Below, one piece after another: positions 48,786-57,669 of a DNA stretch of 64,000 nt. Positions within the stretch are counted from its first letter, which is position 1; the number at the start of each line of letters is the position of its first letter. The notes beneath the pieces were generated by a model. That model did no database searches and had not been told where the DNA came from. It saw only the letters and a list, made by a program, of their open reading frames with translations. The stretch is from Bradyrhizobium sp. CCBAU 53351 (GTDB lineage: Bacteria; Pseudomonadota; Alphaproteobacteria; Rhizobiales; Xanthobacteraceae), in assembly GCF_015291745.1 (NCBI RefSeq), contig NZ_CP030060.1, forward strand, positions 434,001 to 498,000, in the 5' to 3' direction. The translations under genes and the position numbers were made by a program.

Positions 48786-49553
48786 CTAGGTGACGGCTGG
48801 AGGGCTGGCGGGGTGCTCGGGACGGACCGTCGACAGTCCGCCCGGCACCTGCAGGGTCGGTGTGATCTCGATATGGCCGATGTTTACCGCCACTGGCGCG
48901 GCAATGGCGAAAGCGATCGTGTCGGCGATGTCCTCCGGTTTGGGCAGCTCGAATCCGTCGATGAAGGCAGCGCGGGTCGCGGCGGAGTCGCCGTGGACGT
49001 GAGCGAAGATATCGGTCTCGACCCGCCCCGGGCAGATCTCGGTGATGCGAACACGCTTGCCGAAGGCATCGATCCGGAGCTGACGGGACAGCATGCTGAC
49101 CGCCGCCTTGGTGGCGTGGTAGGTCGAGTTGCCGCCGAAATTATAGGCGCCGGCGATTGAAGTGATGTTCACGACGTGACCGCGGTCGCGCGCCACCATG
49201 CCGGGCACGACGAGGCGGCACAGATGCAGGACGGCCCCCAGATTCACGCCGAGCAGTAGCTCGATATCCTCGGCATCCGCCTGCAGGAATTTCTTGGGCC
49301 GGTCGACGCCGGCGCAGTTGACGAGAACGTCGAATTCGACGCTGCCGGCGAGCTTGGTAAGCGCAGGCAGATCGCGAACGTCGACGGCATGGGGAATGCA
49401 GCCGGTGCGATCTGCCAGCGCCTTCAGTGGATCGGCGCTACGCGCCAACGCGTGCACCTGCAGTCCCTCGCGCGCCAGGCGCTCGACGACGGCGAGGCCG
49501 ATGCCTGACGAGGCGCCGGTGACGAGAGCCGTCCTGTAGTCGGAAAATGGCAT
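48786..49553 (-). CDS. Short-chain dehydrogenase/reductase (serine dehydrogenase-like)
   Basis: 255 residues from ATG 49553, preceded by GCGAGGACTCAG. The cofactor motif is ALVTGASSGIGLAVVERLA and VNCAGVDRP replaces the usual NNAG. The serine block NITSIAGAYNFGGNSTYHAT and YHATK are present. The YdfG-type layout (ITEICPGRVETDIFAHVHGD) suggests oxidation of 3-hydroxy acids or amino-acid alcohols. Located between the pxp/acc cluster and the amino-acid importer, on the same strand. Confidence 0.85.
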   Translation of the reverse strand: MPFSDYRTALVTGASSGIGLAVVERLAREGLQVHALARSADPLKALADRTGCIPHAVDVRDLPALTKLAGSVEFDVLVNCAGVDRPKKFLQADAEDIELLLGVNLGAVLHLCRLVVPGMVARDRGHVVNITSIAGAYNFGGNSTYHATKAAVSMLSRQLRIDAFGKRVRITEICPGRVETDIFAHVHGDSAATRAAFIDGFELPKPEDIADTIAFAIAAPVAVNIGHIEITPTLQVPGGLSTVRPEHPASPPAVT

Positions 49554-49636
49554 CTGAGTCCTCGCTGTTCTCCAGAGGCTACCGACGGAGCAGTTCCGCC
49601 GCCAAGATGGAATCACTTTGGCGGGATAAGGGGCGC

Positions 49637-50428
49637 TTATGATGGGCCACGCCCGGGGCCGCCGGCGATCAGGTGCGACACCGGCGCGATCTCGCCACCG
49701 GCGGTCTCGATCGCCGCACGGATCGTCCGGGCGAACTCGACCGCGCCCGGGGTGTCGCCATGCAGCAGGATCGATGTGGCCTGCATCGGCAGCGCCCGGC
49801 CGGTCGCGGTGATGACGACGCCGTCGCAGAGCAGGCGCTGCACCCGTTCGAGCACGAGCGCCGGGTCGTGAATGACCGCGCCGGCCGTGCCCCGTGGCAC
49901 GAGCAGTCCGTCATCGTCGTAGGCGCGATCCGCGAGGAAAGTGGTGGCGACGCGCAGGCCGCAGGCCGCCGCCGCCCCCTCGATGGCGCGGCTGGTCGAC
50001 GATACGATGAGGAGCTCTCGATCGAAGGCGGCGACAGCGCGGACCAGCGGTTCGGCGAGTTTGGCGTTGGCGGCCACCATGTTGCCCAAGGCGCCGTGGA
50101 AACTCATGTGGGTCATGCGGTAACCGGCTGCGCGGACGATCCCTGCAAGCGCGCCGAGCTGATAGGTGACCATCGCCGCGAGCTCGGTAGGATCGATGTG
50201 CATCGCCCGGCGGCCGAAGCCCTGGCGATCCGGGAAGCCGACATGGGCGCCGACATCGACACCCCGCGCCTTTGCCGATTCCACGGTGCGCTGCATGATC
50301 AGCGGGTCGCCCGCGTGAAAGCCGCAGGCGATGTTGGCCGACGAGACGAGGCCGAGCAGAGCGTCGTCGTCGCCCATGGACCAGGGACCGTAGCCCTCGC
50401 CCAGATCCGCATTGAGATCGATCTTCAT
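49637..50428 (-). CDS. pxpA: 5-oxoprolinase subunit A (LamB/YcsF family)
   Basis: 263 residues. MKIDLNADLGEGYGPWSMGD followed by ANIACGFHAGDPLIMQRTV is the unmistakable start of this family, with HVGFPDRQGFGRR and HMSFHGALGNMVAANAKLAE further on. PxpA works with PxpB and PxpC to open 5-oxoproline (pyroglutamate) to glutamate with ATP. It overlaps the upstream carrier-like gene by four bases. All three pxp subunits are in this cluster, interleaved with acetyl-CoA-carboxylase-like genes. Confidence 0.92.
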   Translation of the reverse strand: MKIDLNADLGEGYGPWSMGDDDALLGLVSSANIACGFHAGDPLIMQRTVESAKARGVDVGAHVGFPDRQGFGRRAMHIDPTELAAMVTYQLGALAGIVRAAGYRMTHMSFHGALGNMVAANAKLAEPLVRAVAAFDRELLIVSSTSRAIEGAAAACGLRVATTFLADRAYDDDGLLVPRGTAGAVIHDPALVLERVQRLLCDGVVITATGRALPMQATSILLHGDTPGAVEFARTIRAAIETAGGEIAPVSHLIAGGPGRGPS

Positions 50429-50850
50429 TCGGCGTCACTCCCGTGCGGCTGCAATCCGATCAGCGGCGCGCCGTATCCCACCGTCGCGCCATGCTCGGCG
50501 AACGTCTCGACCACCATGCCGTCCTCCGGGGCCGGGACCGGAAGCAAGAGCGGTCCGATCTGGAGAAAGGCGAGCGGCGTGCCGGCCGCAACTTCGTCGC
50601 CGACGGCGACCGATGGTTGCGAGCGCAATGGATGGCGGTCGAGGTAGAGACCCGGCACCGGTGCCCGAATGATCTGCGTGGGGGAAGAAGACAGCGCCGC
50701 CGTCGCAGCCTCGATCATTTCGACTTCGACTCGGGCGCCGTCATGCCGCAGGCGCAGCACCCCGGCTGGGCCTTTCAGCTCGAGCAGGCCGATGTCGGTC
50801 GCCGCGAGGAAGGCGCAGAGCTGGTCGACATGGTCGAGCGGGTTGGTCAT
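50425..50850 (-). CDS. Biotinyl-carrier-like protein lacking the biotin lysine
   Basis: 141 residues with the layout of a biotin carboxyl carrier protein: an N-terminal helical part (LDHVDQLCAFLAATDIGLLE), a linker, then a lipoyl/biotinyl-type barrel (IIRAPVPGLYLDRHPLRSQP, VAVGDEVAAGTPLAFLQIG). Where BCCPs have AMKM, this one reads FLQIGPLLLPVPAPEDG, so there is no modifiable lysine. A second, complete carrier lies at 53843-54283. Overlaps pxpC and pxpA by four bases on either side, so it belongs to the unit. It may be structural or compete with the real carrier. Confidence 0.8.
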   Translation of the reverse strand: MTNPLDHVDQLCAFLAATDIGLLELKGPAGVLRLRHDGARVEVEMIEAATAALSSSPTQIIRAPVPGLYLDRHPLRSQPSVAVGDEVAAGTPLAFLQIGPLLLPVPAPEDGMVVETFAEHGATVGYGAPLIGLQPHGSDAE

Positions 50851-51833
50851 CGCACCGCTCCCTGGTTGCAGTAGAGCTCGACCAATCGGCGGGCGTTGCT
50901 CAGCCAGCGCCGGGTCGCCGCCGACGCGTCCAGCGCCTCGTCCCAGCTGCACAGCACGAAACGAATCCGGCTGCCGATGGGAGCCTGGCCGAGGCGCCAG
51001 AGGTCGGCGTCGATGACGGTGCCGATCTTGGGATAGCCGCCCGATGGCTGCGCATCGCGCATCTGGATGATCGGCTGGCCGCCGTGGGGGACCTGGATCA
51101 CGCCTGGGACAATGCCGTGGGAGCGCAGCTCCATGGGTCGCTGCGGCCTGAGTTCGGGGCCGGCGAGACGATAGCCGTAGCGGTCGCTCTGTGACGTAAT
51201 CTTCCAAGGCTCGGACCATAGCGCCTCGTGGGAAGACGGCGTGAAGCTATCGTATTCGGCAGCCGGCAGCACCCGCACGGCGGTCAACCCGTCCACCTCC
51301 AATGGCAAGGCGAGGCCGGGCGGCGTGATGCCGAAGCCTGTCTTGGCGCGACCGGGGGGCTCGGCAATTGGCAACCGATCGCCGTCGCGCAGCGGACGGC
51401 CCTCTAACCCGCCGAAGGCGCCGCGCAGCTGGGTACTGCGTGAGCCGAGCACCGAGGGAACATCGATCCCGCCCGCGATGCACAGGTAGACGCGGCTGGC
51501 GCGCCAGGTCGCAGTTGAGGGAACGGCGAGCGAGAGGACCTGGCCGGCATCGGCGCGGTGCGCCCACCATGGTAGCACTGGCGCCTCGTCGAGCCGCGGC
51601 GCGCAATCCGCGCCGGTCACGGCGAACACCGTCGAATGGGTGAAGCGGACGCGGAACGGGAACAGCGGTATCTCGAGGGCTGCCGCATTCTCCTCGTTGC
51701 GCAGCAGGATGTTTCCAGCGGCGAGCGCCAACGGGTCCATCGCACCCGATGTCCCGACGCCGAGGTTGAGCGCGCCGGTGCGGCCGAGATCTTGCACCGT
51801 GGCGAGCGCGCCGGCCGACAGCACCTCGATCAT
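50847..51833 (-). CDS. pxpC: 5-oxoprolinase subunit C (biotin-dependent carboxyltransferase family)
   Basis: 328 residues of the KipA/PxpC family. Features: IEVLSAGALATVQDLGRTGA at the N-terminus, GTSGAMDPLALAAGNILLRN, VYLCIAGGIDVPSVLGSRST and GGQPIIQMRDAQPSGGYPKI near the C-terminus. Coupled by ATGA overlap to pxpB. Together with PxpB it forms the complex that activates the lactam for PxpA. Confidence 0.92.
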   Translation of the reverse strand: MIEVLSAGALATVQDLGRTGALNLGVGTSGAMDPLALAAGNILLRNEENAAALEIPLFPFRVRFTHSTVFAVTGADCAPRLDEAPVLPWWAHRADAGQVLSLAVPSTATWRASRVYLCIAGGIDVPSVLGSRSTQLRGAFGGLEGRPLRDGDRLPIAEPPGRAKTGFGITPPGLALPLEVDGLTAVRVLPAAEYDSFTPSSHEALWSEPWKITSQSDRYGYRLAGPELRPQRPMELRSHGIVPGVIQVPHGGQPIIQMRDAQPSGGYPKIGTVIDADLWRLGQAPIGSRIRFVLCSWDEALDASAATRRWLSNARRLVELYCNQGAVR

Positions 51834-52489
51834 CGCAGCACCCGGATGGTTTTGAAGCGGATGCAGTCACCGGGCTGCAGCAGCGCTGGCGGCGTGCGCT
51901 CGACATCGAAGAATGCGACCTCGGTGCTGCCGATCGTATTCCAGCCGCTCGGCCCATCGGAGGCAGAGACGCCGGTCTGACTGCCGCCGATGGAGACGGC
52001 GCCGCGTGGGATGCGCAGCACCGGCACCTTGCGCCGCGGCGTCGCGATGCGCTGGTCCATGCCACCGAGATAGCAGTACCCGGGATGGCTGCCGAGGGCG
52101 TAGACGGTGTAAGTCGGTGCGCTGTGGATCGCGACGATATCGTCGACGCTCAATCCGGTGTGGGCCACGACATCGGCCATGTGCGGGCCGCCGTCGCCGC
52201 CATAGACCACCGGCAGATCAAGGCAGCGCCCGGCGACAGGAAGCGGCTCGAGGGCGTGCCACAGCTCGATCAGTCTGTGCTCGATTTGTCCCCGGTGCCG
52301 CGGCGGCTCGGCGAAAGCGATCATGAGGTTGTTCATGCCCGGCACGGCCTCCCGAACGCCGGGCAGACGGCCCGCCTCCAGCGCCAGGGCCCAGATGCGG
52401 CACTGCGTCGTCAGCGAGGTCTCGCCCGGAGCTTCGAACAGCAGCGCGGTCGTTCCCAGCAGGCTGAGTTGTGGCAGGTCCGTCGTCAT
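51830..52489 (-). CDS. pxpB: 5-oxoprolinase subunit B (allophanate hydrolase subunit 1 family)
   Basis: 219 residues of the KipI/PxpB family, starting at ATG 52489, which overlaps the accC stop (ATGA). Characteristic blocks: DLPVVYGGDGGPHMADVVAH, YTVYALGSHPGYCYLGGMD, IPRGAVSIGGSQTGVSASDG and SGWNTIG. Complete length. Confidence 0.92.
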   Translation of the reverse strand: MTTDLPQLSLLGTTALLFEAPGETSLTTQCRIWALALEAGRLPGVREAVPGMNNLMIAFAEPPRHRGQIEHRLIELWHALEPLPVAGRCLDLPVVYGGDGGPHMADVVAHTGLSVDDIVAIHSAPTYTVYALGSHPGYCYLGGMDQRIATPRRKVPVLRIPRGAVSIGGSQTGVSASDGPSGWNTIGSTEVAFFDVERTPPALLQPGDCIRFKTIRVLR

Positions 52490-53838
52490 GCCTTGCCGCT
52501 CCCGCACAACTGCTGCTCGAGATGGTGAATGCTGACGCCGCCCCTGATGAACGCGGCATCCCTGACGAGCCGCCGGTGCAGCGGCAGGTTGGTCGCGATT
52601 CCTTCCACGCGCATTTCGTCGAGGGCGATGCGCAGCCGGTCCAGGGCCTCGGCGCGATTCGCGCCGTGCACGACGAGCTTGCCGATCAGCGAGTCGTAAT
52701 ATGGCGGCACGCGATATCCGCTGCTGGCATGGCTATCGATGCGCACGCCGGGGCCGCCGGGGAGCTCCCAGGCGGTGATCACACCGGGGGACGGCACGAA
52801 CGTGTCGGGATCTTCGGCGTTGATCCGGCATTCGAAGGCATGACCGCGGCAGACGATGTCGGCTTGCGCGAACGGCAGCGCCTCGCCCTGAGCCACACGA
52901 ATCTGCGCCTCGACGATATCGATCCCAGCGGTCATCTCGGTGACGGGGTGTTCGACCTGCAGGCGCGTATTCATCTCGATGAAGTAGAACGCGTCATCCT
53001 CGACGAGGAACTCGAACGTGCCGACGCCGCGGTATTCGAGCTGCCGGCAGGCCTCCGCGCAGCGCTCGCCGATCTGCGCCAGCACGTCCTGGTCCAGTCC
53101 CGGTGCCGGCGCCTCCTCCAGCACCTTCTGGTGCCGTCGCTGCAGCGAGCAATCGCGGCTGCCGAGCCAGACGGCATTGCCATGGGTATCGGCAATCACC
53201 TGGATCTCGACATGTCGCGGCCGGCGCAGGAATTTCTCGATGTAGATCGCGCTGTTGGCGAAGCCGCGCCGCGCCTCTTCCCGCGTCACGGCGATCGCAT
53301 CGATGAGGCCAGCCTCGCTCTCCACCATGCGCATGCCGCGTCCACCGCCGCCGCCCGCCGCTTTCAGGATCACGGGGTAGCCGATCTGCCGCGCGGTTGC
53401 GCGCGCGAGATCGAGGTCGTCGCCGAGCGCCGCATCCGGACCGGGTACGCAGGGAACGCCGGCGGCGCGCATCGCCCGCTTGGCCGCGACCTTGTCGCCC
53501 ATGACGCGCATCACCGCGGCCGTCGGGCCGATGAAGGTCAGGCCGGCAGCTTCGACCTGCTCGGCGAAGCCAGGGTTCTCGGACAGGAACCCGTAGCCCG
53601 GATGGATCGCCTCCGCTCCGCTGACCTCGGCGGCGAACAGCAACGCCGTCTGGTTGAGATAGCTCTGCGCTGCCGCGGCCGGCCCGATGCAGATGGCCTC
53701 GTCGGCATGATGCACGTAGGGCGCATCGCGATCGGCCTCCGAATGGACGACGATGGTGCGCAGCCCGAGCCGCCGGCAACCACGCTGGATGCGCAGCGCG
53801 ATCTCGCCCCGGTTGGCTATGAGGACCGAGCCGAACAT
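52486..53838 (-). CDS. accC: Biotin carboxylase subunit of an acetyl-CoA-carboxylase-like enzyme
   Basis: 450 residues, normal AccC length. N-terminus FGSVLIANRGEIALRIQRGC, then AVHPGYG-type EAIHPGYGFLSENPGFAEQV, the ATP-grasp loop KAAGGGGGRGMRMVESEAGL, catalytic EFLVEDDAFYFIEMNTRLQV and EHPVTEMTAGIDIVEAQIRV. It is paired with an adjacent biotin carrier (accB) but no accA/accD. Its place with pxpABC suggests a dedicated role linked to lactam or amino-acid metabolism and not fatty-acid synthesis. Symbol denotes family only. Confidence 0.92.
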   Translation of the reverse strand: MFGSVLIANRGEIALRIQRGCRRLGLRTIVVHSEADRDAPYVHHADEAICIGPAAAAQSYLNQTALLFAAEVSGAEAIHPGYGFLSENPGFAEQVEAAGLTFIGPTAAVMRVMGDKVAAKRAMRAAGVPCVPGPDAALGDDLDLARATARQIGYPVILKAAGGGGGRGMRMVESEAGLIDAIAVTREEARRGFANSAIYIEKFLRRPRHVEIQVIADTHGNAVWLGSRDCSLQRRHQKVLEEAPAPGLDQDVLAQIGERCAEACRQLEYRGVGTFEFLVEDDAFYFIEMNTRLQVEHPVTEMTAGIDIVEAQIRVAQGEALPFAQADIVCRGHAFECRINAEDPDTFVPSPGVITAWELPGGPGVRIDSHASSGYRVPPYYDSLIGKLVVHGANRAEALDRLRIALDEMRVEGIATNLPLHRRLVRDAAFIRGGVSIHHLEQQLCGSGKA

Positions 53839-53842
53839 GTGC

Positions 53843-54283
53843 CTACCTGATCCGCATCAGTTCTTGCCCGGCCTCGACCTCCTGCCCGGTGGAGACGAGA
53901 ATTGCGATCACGGCGCCGTCCCGATCGGCACGGACCTCGTGAAACATCTTCATGGCTTCGATGACGCACAATGTCGTGCCGGCGGTGATCGCCTGGGCCA
54001 CCGTGACGAAGGGCGGCGCGTCAGGATCGGGCTGCAGATAGGCAACGCCAAACAGCGGCGCGACGACGCCATCCGCCGCGGCGTTGACCGGTGCCGGTTG
54101 CGCAGGCTCGGGACGGCTCGGGGGGCGCGCCGTGGCGGCGACCACTGGCACCGCCGGCCGCGATTCGGTCGGCTGCGGTCGGCGCACCAGCCGCAATGAC
54201 ATGCCGCCCTGGCTGAACTCCATCTCGGCCAGATCGGAAGCCGCCATGGCGTCAATCAGTGACTTGATACGATCGAGATCCAT
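53843..54283 (-). CDS. accB: Biotin carboxyl carrier protein
   Basis: 146 residues. An N-terminal helical segment (MDLDRIKSLIDAMAASDLAE) and EFSQGGMSLRLVRR strand are followed by a proline/alanine-rich linker and a biotinyl domain with the lysine in VIEAMKMFHEVRADRDGAVI. First gene of the accB-accC-pxpB-pxpC-carrier-pxpA unit. The LysR gene lies 114 bases upstream on the same strand. Confidence 0.92.
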   Translation of the reverse strand: MDLDRIKSLIDAMAASDLAEMEFSQGGMSLRLVRRPQPTESRPAVPVVAATARPPSRPEPAQPAPVNAAADGVVAPLFGVAYLQPDPDAPPFVTVAQAITAGTTLCVIEAMKMFHEVRADRDGAVIAILVSTGQEVEAGQELMRIR

Positions 54284-54396
54284 GCTCCGGCCGTTCGTCG
54301 AGGTCGGCGCCCGCGGCGTCGCTACCTACCGACGAACGCTACCGCTGGCGGTCTTCCCCGACCAAGACGGTTTGGCTTTGCCCATATAAGAGAGCG

Positions 54397-55335
54397 CTAT
54401 GACGCTTTCTGCGCCCGCTCCTCGGCGACGACGAGATTGCCAGGCAGCCCAGCAACGAGCTCGAGCAGGATTTCCTTGATGGCCTGGGCCGGCTCCGATA
54501 GCGGCAAATGATCGGACTGGCACAATGCCAACGGCGCCTCGATGATCGGATCGACGATGCGGGACTGCCAGCCGCCGCAGGAGCCCGCCACCTGTCGGGC
54601 CATCGATTCCGGCAGGATCGTCGCGCCGAGCCCGTCGGCGATCACCGCCGTCAATGTGCTCGCCGATTCGATTTCCGCGACGACCTTCGGCGCCTGACCG
54701 ATCGCCGCAAAGGCTTCGTTCACCATCTTGCGCACGACGTTGTAGGGACGGGCGAGATAGAGATCCATGTCGGCCAGCGCTGGCACGCTGATCTCGCCCG
54801 GCGGGGCCATCATGCTGGCGGGGCCGACCACGTAGAGCTGTTCGCGCAGCAGCGGCACGAACGAGAGGCCATGAACGGCCGTCTTGCCGCCGTAGAGCAC
54901 GGCGAGATCCATCCGGCCGTTCATGACGAGCTCCGAGAGCGTCGTTCCGTAGGTCTCGTTGAGGTAGAGCAGGATGCCAGGGTGGCGGGCGCGCACGGTC
55001 CGCAGCAGCGGCAGCGCGAGTCCGGCCGCGGCCGTTCCAGGCGCAAGTCCGACGGCGACCGCACCGGAGATGCTCTTGGCCGCCGCGCTCATATCGGCGC
55101 GCGCCTGCTCGCATTGACGCAAGATGAGCTGCGCGTGGCGATACAGCACCTTGCCCGCTTCCGTGGGCACGACGCCGCTTTTGGTGCGCACCAGGAGCTG
55201 CTGGCGGACCTCGCCCTCCAAGGTCGCGAGCTGCTGGCTGAGCGCCGGCTGCGCGACATGGAGCACATCGGCGGCCTGCGTCAGGCTGCCGACGTCGACG
55301 ATCTTCACGAAATACTGAAGACGCCTCAGATTCAC
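54397..55335 (-). CDS. LysR-type regulator, Nac-like
   Basis: 312 residues. MNLRRLQYFVKIVDVGSLTQ then AADVLHVAQPALSQQLATLE closely resembles the nitrogen assimilation control protein Nac and related LysR proteins, including the conserved HTH and VPTEAGKVLYRHAQLILRQC. The effector domain begins near residue 90 (VAVGLAPGTAAAGLALPLLR). It diverges from the aminotransferase gene with about 170 bases between them and precedes the acc/pxp unit on its own strand, so it could control either or both. Confidence 0.88.
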   Translation of the reverse strand: MNLRRLQYFVKIVDVGSLTQAADVLHVAQPALSQQLATLEGEVRQQLLVRTKSGVVPTEAGKVLYRHAQLILRQCEQARADMSAAAKSISGAVAVGLAPGTAAAGLALPLLRTVRARHPGILLYLNETYGTTLSELVMNGRMDLAVLYGGKTAVHGLSFVPLLREQLYVVGPASMMAPPGEISVPALADMDLYLARPYNVVRKMVNEAFAAIGQAPKVVAEIESASTLTAVIADGLGATILPESMARQVAGSCGGWQSRIVDPIIEAPLALCQSDHLPLSEPAQAIKEILLELVAGLPGNLVVAEERAQKAS

Positions 55336-55507
55336 CTTGTCCCTCGGATCGATCGGCGCAGCGGCCTTCCCGGCTGCGCGGCATTCAACGGGGCGCCGAG
55401 GAGGAATCCAACCATAAGATATGCCTATCAGGCCAGATTGAACTCGTGTTGGTCAGCGCCGGCGGCTGTCTTTAGCGTCGCACCTCTCCAGACCGGGGTC
55501 AATTGCC

Positions 55508-56716
55508 ATGAACCGTTCTCGTATTTCCGCGCGCGTCAGACGCATCAAGCCTTCGCCCAGCACGGCGGCTGCGGATCGGGCGAGCGCGCTCAAGCGCGAG
55601 GGCAAGAGCATCGTCAGCCTTGTGGTCGGCGAGCCGGATTTCGACACGCCCGCGCATATTCGCACTGCCGCCGTCTGGGCGATGGAGAAGGGAGAGACGC
55701 GGTACACGGTGCTTGCCGGCACGCTGGAGCTGCGCCAGGCGATCGTCGCCAAGCTGAAGCGCGAAAACGGCCTCGTCTACGATCCCGCGGAGATCGTCGT
55801 CACCAACGGCGCCAAGAGCGCCATTTACAGCGCGCTCGAAGCGACCCTCGAGGCCGGCGACGAGGTGATCATCCCAGCGCCCTATTGGGTGTCCTATCCG
55901 GACATGGTGCTCGCCTGCGAAGGAATACCTAAGATCGTGGCCTGTCCGGAAAGCCAGAGCTTCAAGATCTCGCCGGCCCAGCTGGAGGCGGCGATCTCGG
56001 AGAAGACGCGCTGGCTGTTGATCAACTCGCCATCGAACCCGACCGGCGCAAGCTATTCCGCAGCGGAATATCGCGGGATTGCCGAGGTTCTCGCCCGCCA
56101 TCCGCATGTGCTGGTCATGACCGACGACATCTACGAACACATCCGTTTCGACGGCGAGAGTACGCCGCATCTGCTCAACGCAGCACCCGAGCTGCGTGAG
56201 CGCGTCCTCGCCATCAACGGCGTATCCAAGACCTATGCGATGACCGGCTGGCGCATCGGCTGGATCGCCGGCCCCGCGGACCTCGTCGGCGCGCTGAATA
56301 CGCTGCTGTCGCAGGCCTCGGGCAATGCCTGCTCGATCAGCCAGGCGGCGGCGGTCGCGGCGCTCACCGGCGACCAGAGCTTCGTTGGCGAGACCGTTGC
56401 GACTTATCGGGCGCGTCGCGATCGCACGCTCGCGCGTATCAACGCGATCCCCGGGCTGAGTTGCCGGCCGCCCGACGGAGCGTTTTATCTCTACGTCAAT
56501 TGTGCAGGCCTGATCGGCCGGACAACGCCGGCCGGGACTCGCCTCGAGAGCGACAGTGACGTCGTGATGTACTTGTTGGAGGCGGCCGGCGTGGCCGTCG
56601 TCCAGGGCACCGCCTACGGTCTGTCGCCATTCTTCCGTGCCTCGATCGCGACATCGCAAGCGGCGCTCGACGAAGGCACGGATCGCATCGCCCGTGCAGT
56701 TGCCGAGCTGCACTAA
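55508..56716 (+). CDS. PLP-dependent aminotransferase (aspartate aminotransferase class I)
   Basis: 402 residues. Family marks: SLVVGEPDFDTPAHIRTAAV near residue 42, INSPSNPTGASYSAAEYRGI near residue 175, TDDIYEHIRFDGE and the PLP lysine in INGVSKTYAMTGWRIGWIAG near residue 240, with a C-terminal arginine in FRASIATSQAALDEGTDRIA. It is followed 26 bases later by an RraA-family gene. Together they suggest transamination of an amino acid to a 2-oxo acid and then aldol cleavage. Substrate unknown. Confidence 0.9.
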   Translation: MNRSRISARVRRIKPSPSTAAADRASALKREGKSIVSLVVGEPDFDTPAHIRTAAVWAMEKGETRYTVLAGTLELRQAIVAKLKRENGLVYDPAEIVVTNGAKSAIYSALEATLEAGDEVIIPAPYWVSYPDMVLACEGIPKIVACPESQSFKISPAQLEAAISEKTRWLLINSPSNPTGASYSAAEYRGIAEVLARHPHVLVMTDDIYEHIRFDGESTPHLLNAAPELRERVLAINGVSKTYAMTGWRIGWIAGPADLVGALNTLLSQASGNACSISQAAAVAALTGDQSFVGETVATYRARRDRTLARINAIPGLSCRPPDGAFYLYVNCAGLIGRTTPAGTRLESDSDVVMYLLEAAGVAVVQGTAYGLSPFFRASIATSQAALDEGTDRIARAVAELH

Positions 56717-56742
56717 CCTGAAATTGATCGAAAGCATCCTCC

Positions 56743-57408
56743 ATGACCAATCCCGGAATCGTCAGAAACCCCTCCGCTCCCCAGGTCGACCCGTCCACCG
56801 TCGCCAAGCTGCGGAGCATCGCGGTGGCGCTGCTGAGCGATCAACTGCACCGCAACTGCGGCAGCATCGGTCTTCGCGCCTACCATTCGCCCGCCCCCAT
56901 GGCCGGCACGGCGGTGACCGTGAAGACGCGTGGCGGGGACAACCTCGCCATTCTGCGCGCCTATGATTTCTGCCGGCCCGGAGACGTCATGGTGGTCGAT
57001 GCCGGCGGAGACACTACCAACGCTCTGGTCGGTGGCATCATGACCTTCGCCGCCGCTTCGCTGGGTCTCGCCGGCATGGTGCTCGATGGCGCCATTCGGG
57101 ACGCGGCCGAAATCGGCGCACGAGCTTTTCCCGTTTATGCCCGCGGCGTGAACCACCGCGGCCCCTACAAGGACGGTCCAGGGGAGATCAACGTGCCGAT
57201 CACGGTCGGCGGTATGGTGGTCAATCCGGGAGACGTGATCGTCGGGGACCAAGATGGACTTCTCGCCTTCCCGCCCGGTCTTGCCGCAAGCGTGATCGAG
57301 AAGGCGATGGCTCAACATCAGAAGGAGGAGGCGACGATGCAGGCCATTCGCGAGGGCCGCTGGGACCGTTCCTTTGTCGACGCGCTGGAAGCGCGCTGCG
57401 CCAATTGA
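56743..57408 (+). CDS. RraA family protein, probable 2-oxo-acid aldolase
   Basis: 221 residues of the RraA / 4-hydroxy-4-methyl-2-oxoglutarate aldolase family. The conserved core is VVDAGGDTTNALVGGIMTFA, then GMVLDGAIRDAAEIGARAFP with the R-D pair that binds metal and substrate, VNHRGPYKDGPGEINVPITV and NPGDVIVGDQDGLLAFPPGL. The R-D pair supports aldolase activity over the RNase E-inhibitor role. It follows the aminotransferase in one unit. Confidence 0.87.
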   Translation: MTNPGIVRNPSAPQVDPSTVAKLRSIAVALLSDQLHRNCGSIGLRAYHSPAPMAGTAVTVKTRGGDNLAILRAYDFCRPGDVMVVDAGGDTTNALVGGIMTFAAASLGLAGMVLDGAIRDAAEIGARAFPVYARGVNHRGPYKDGPGEINVPITVGGMVVNPGDVIVGDQDGLLAFPPGLAASVIEKAMAQHQKEEATMQAIREGRWDRSFVDALEARCAN

Positions 57409-57669
57409 GCGCGTTTCTGCCTCTGTTAAAGCTTGCTGCGGCGTCTTCACGCCAGAACAACCGCAGAGCCAGGTGAACTCTTGAGATAAGGACACCGGGC
57501 GGAGTCACGGATATGCGCTCTTGAGATCATGGCTCGCGGCGCAGCCCGGACAGCGAAATCGCAACCCCGGCCGCTACCAACCAGCCAGTTCGCAGGTACT
57601 TCCTGCAGGCTGGAAACGCCGCACCAAAACGTGAAGCGTGCCAATGTCCTGGTTACTCGGCAGCGCTCC

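Noticed and set aside
52471..53850. 459-residue plus-strand reading frame over accC
   Set aside because: Antisense shadow of an unmistakable biotin carboxylase.
54326..55384. 352-residue minus-strand frame overlapping the Nac-like regulator
   Set aside because: Low-complexity Arg/Gly-rich product in a different frame from the clear LysR protein.
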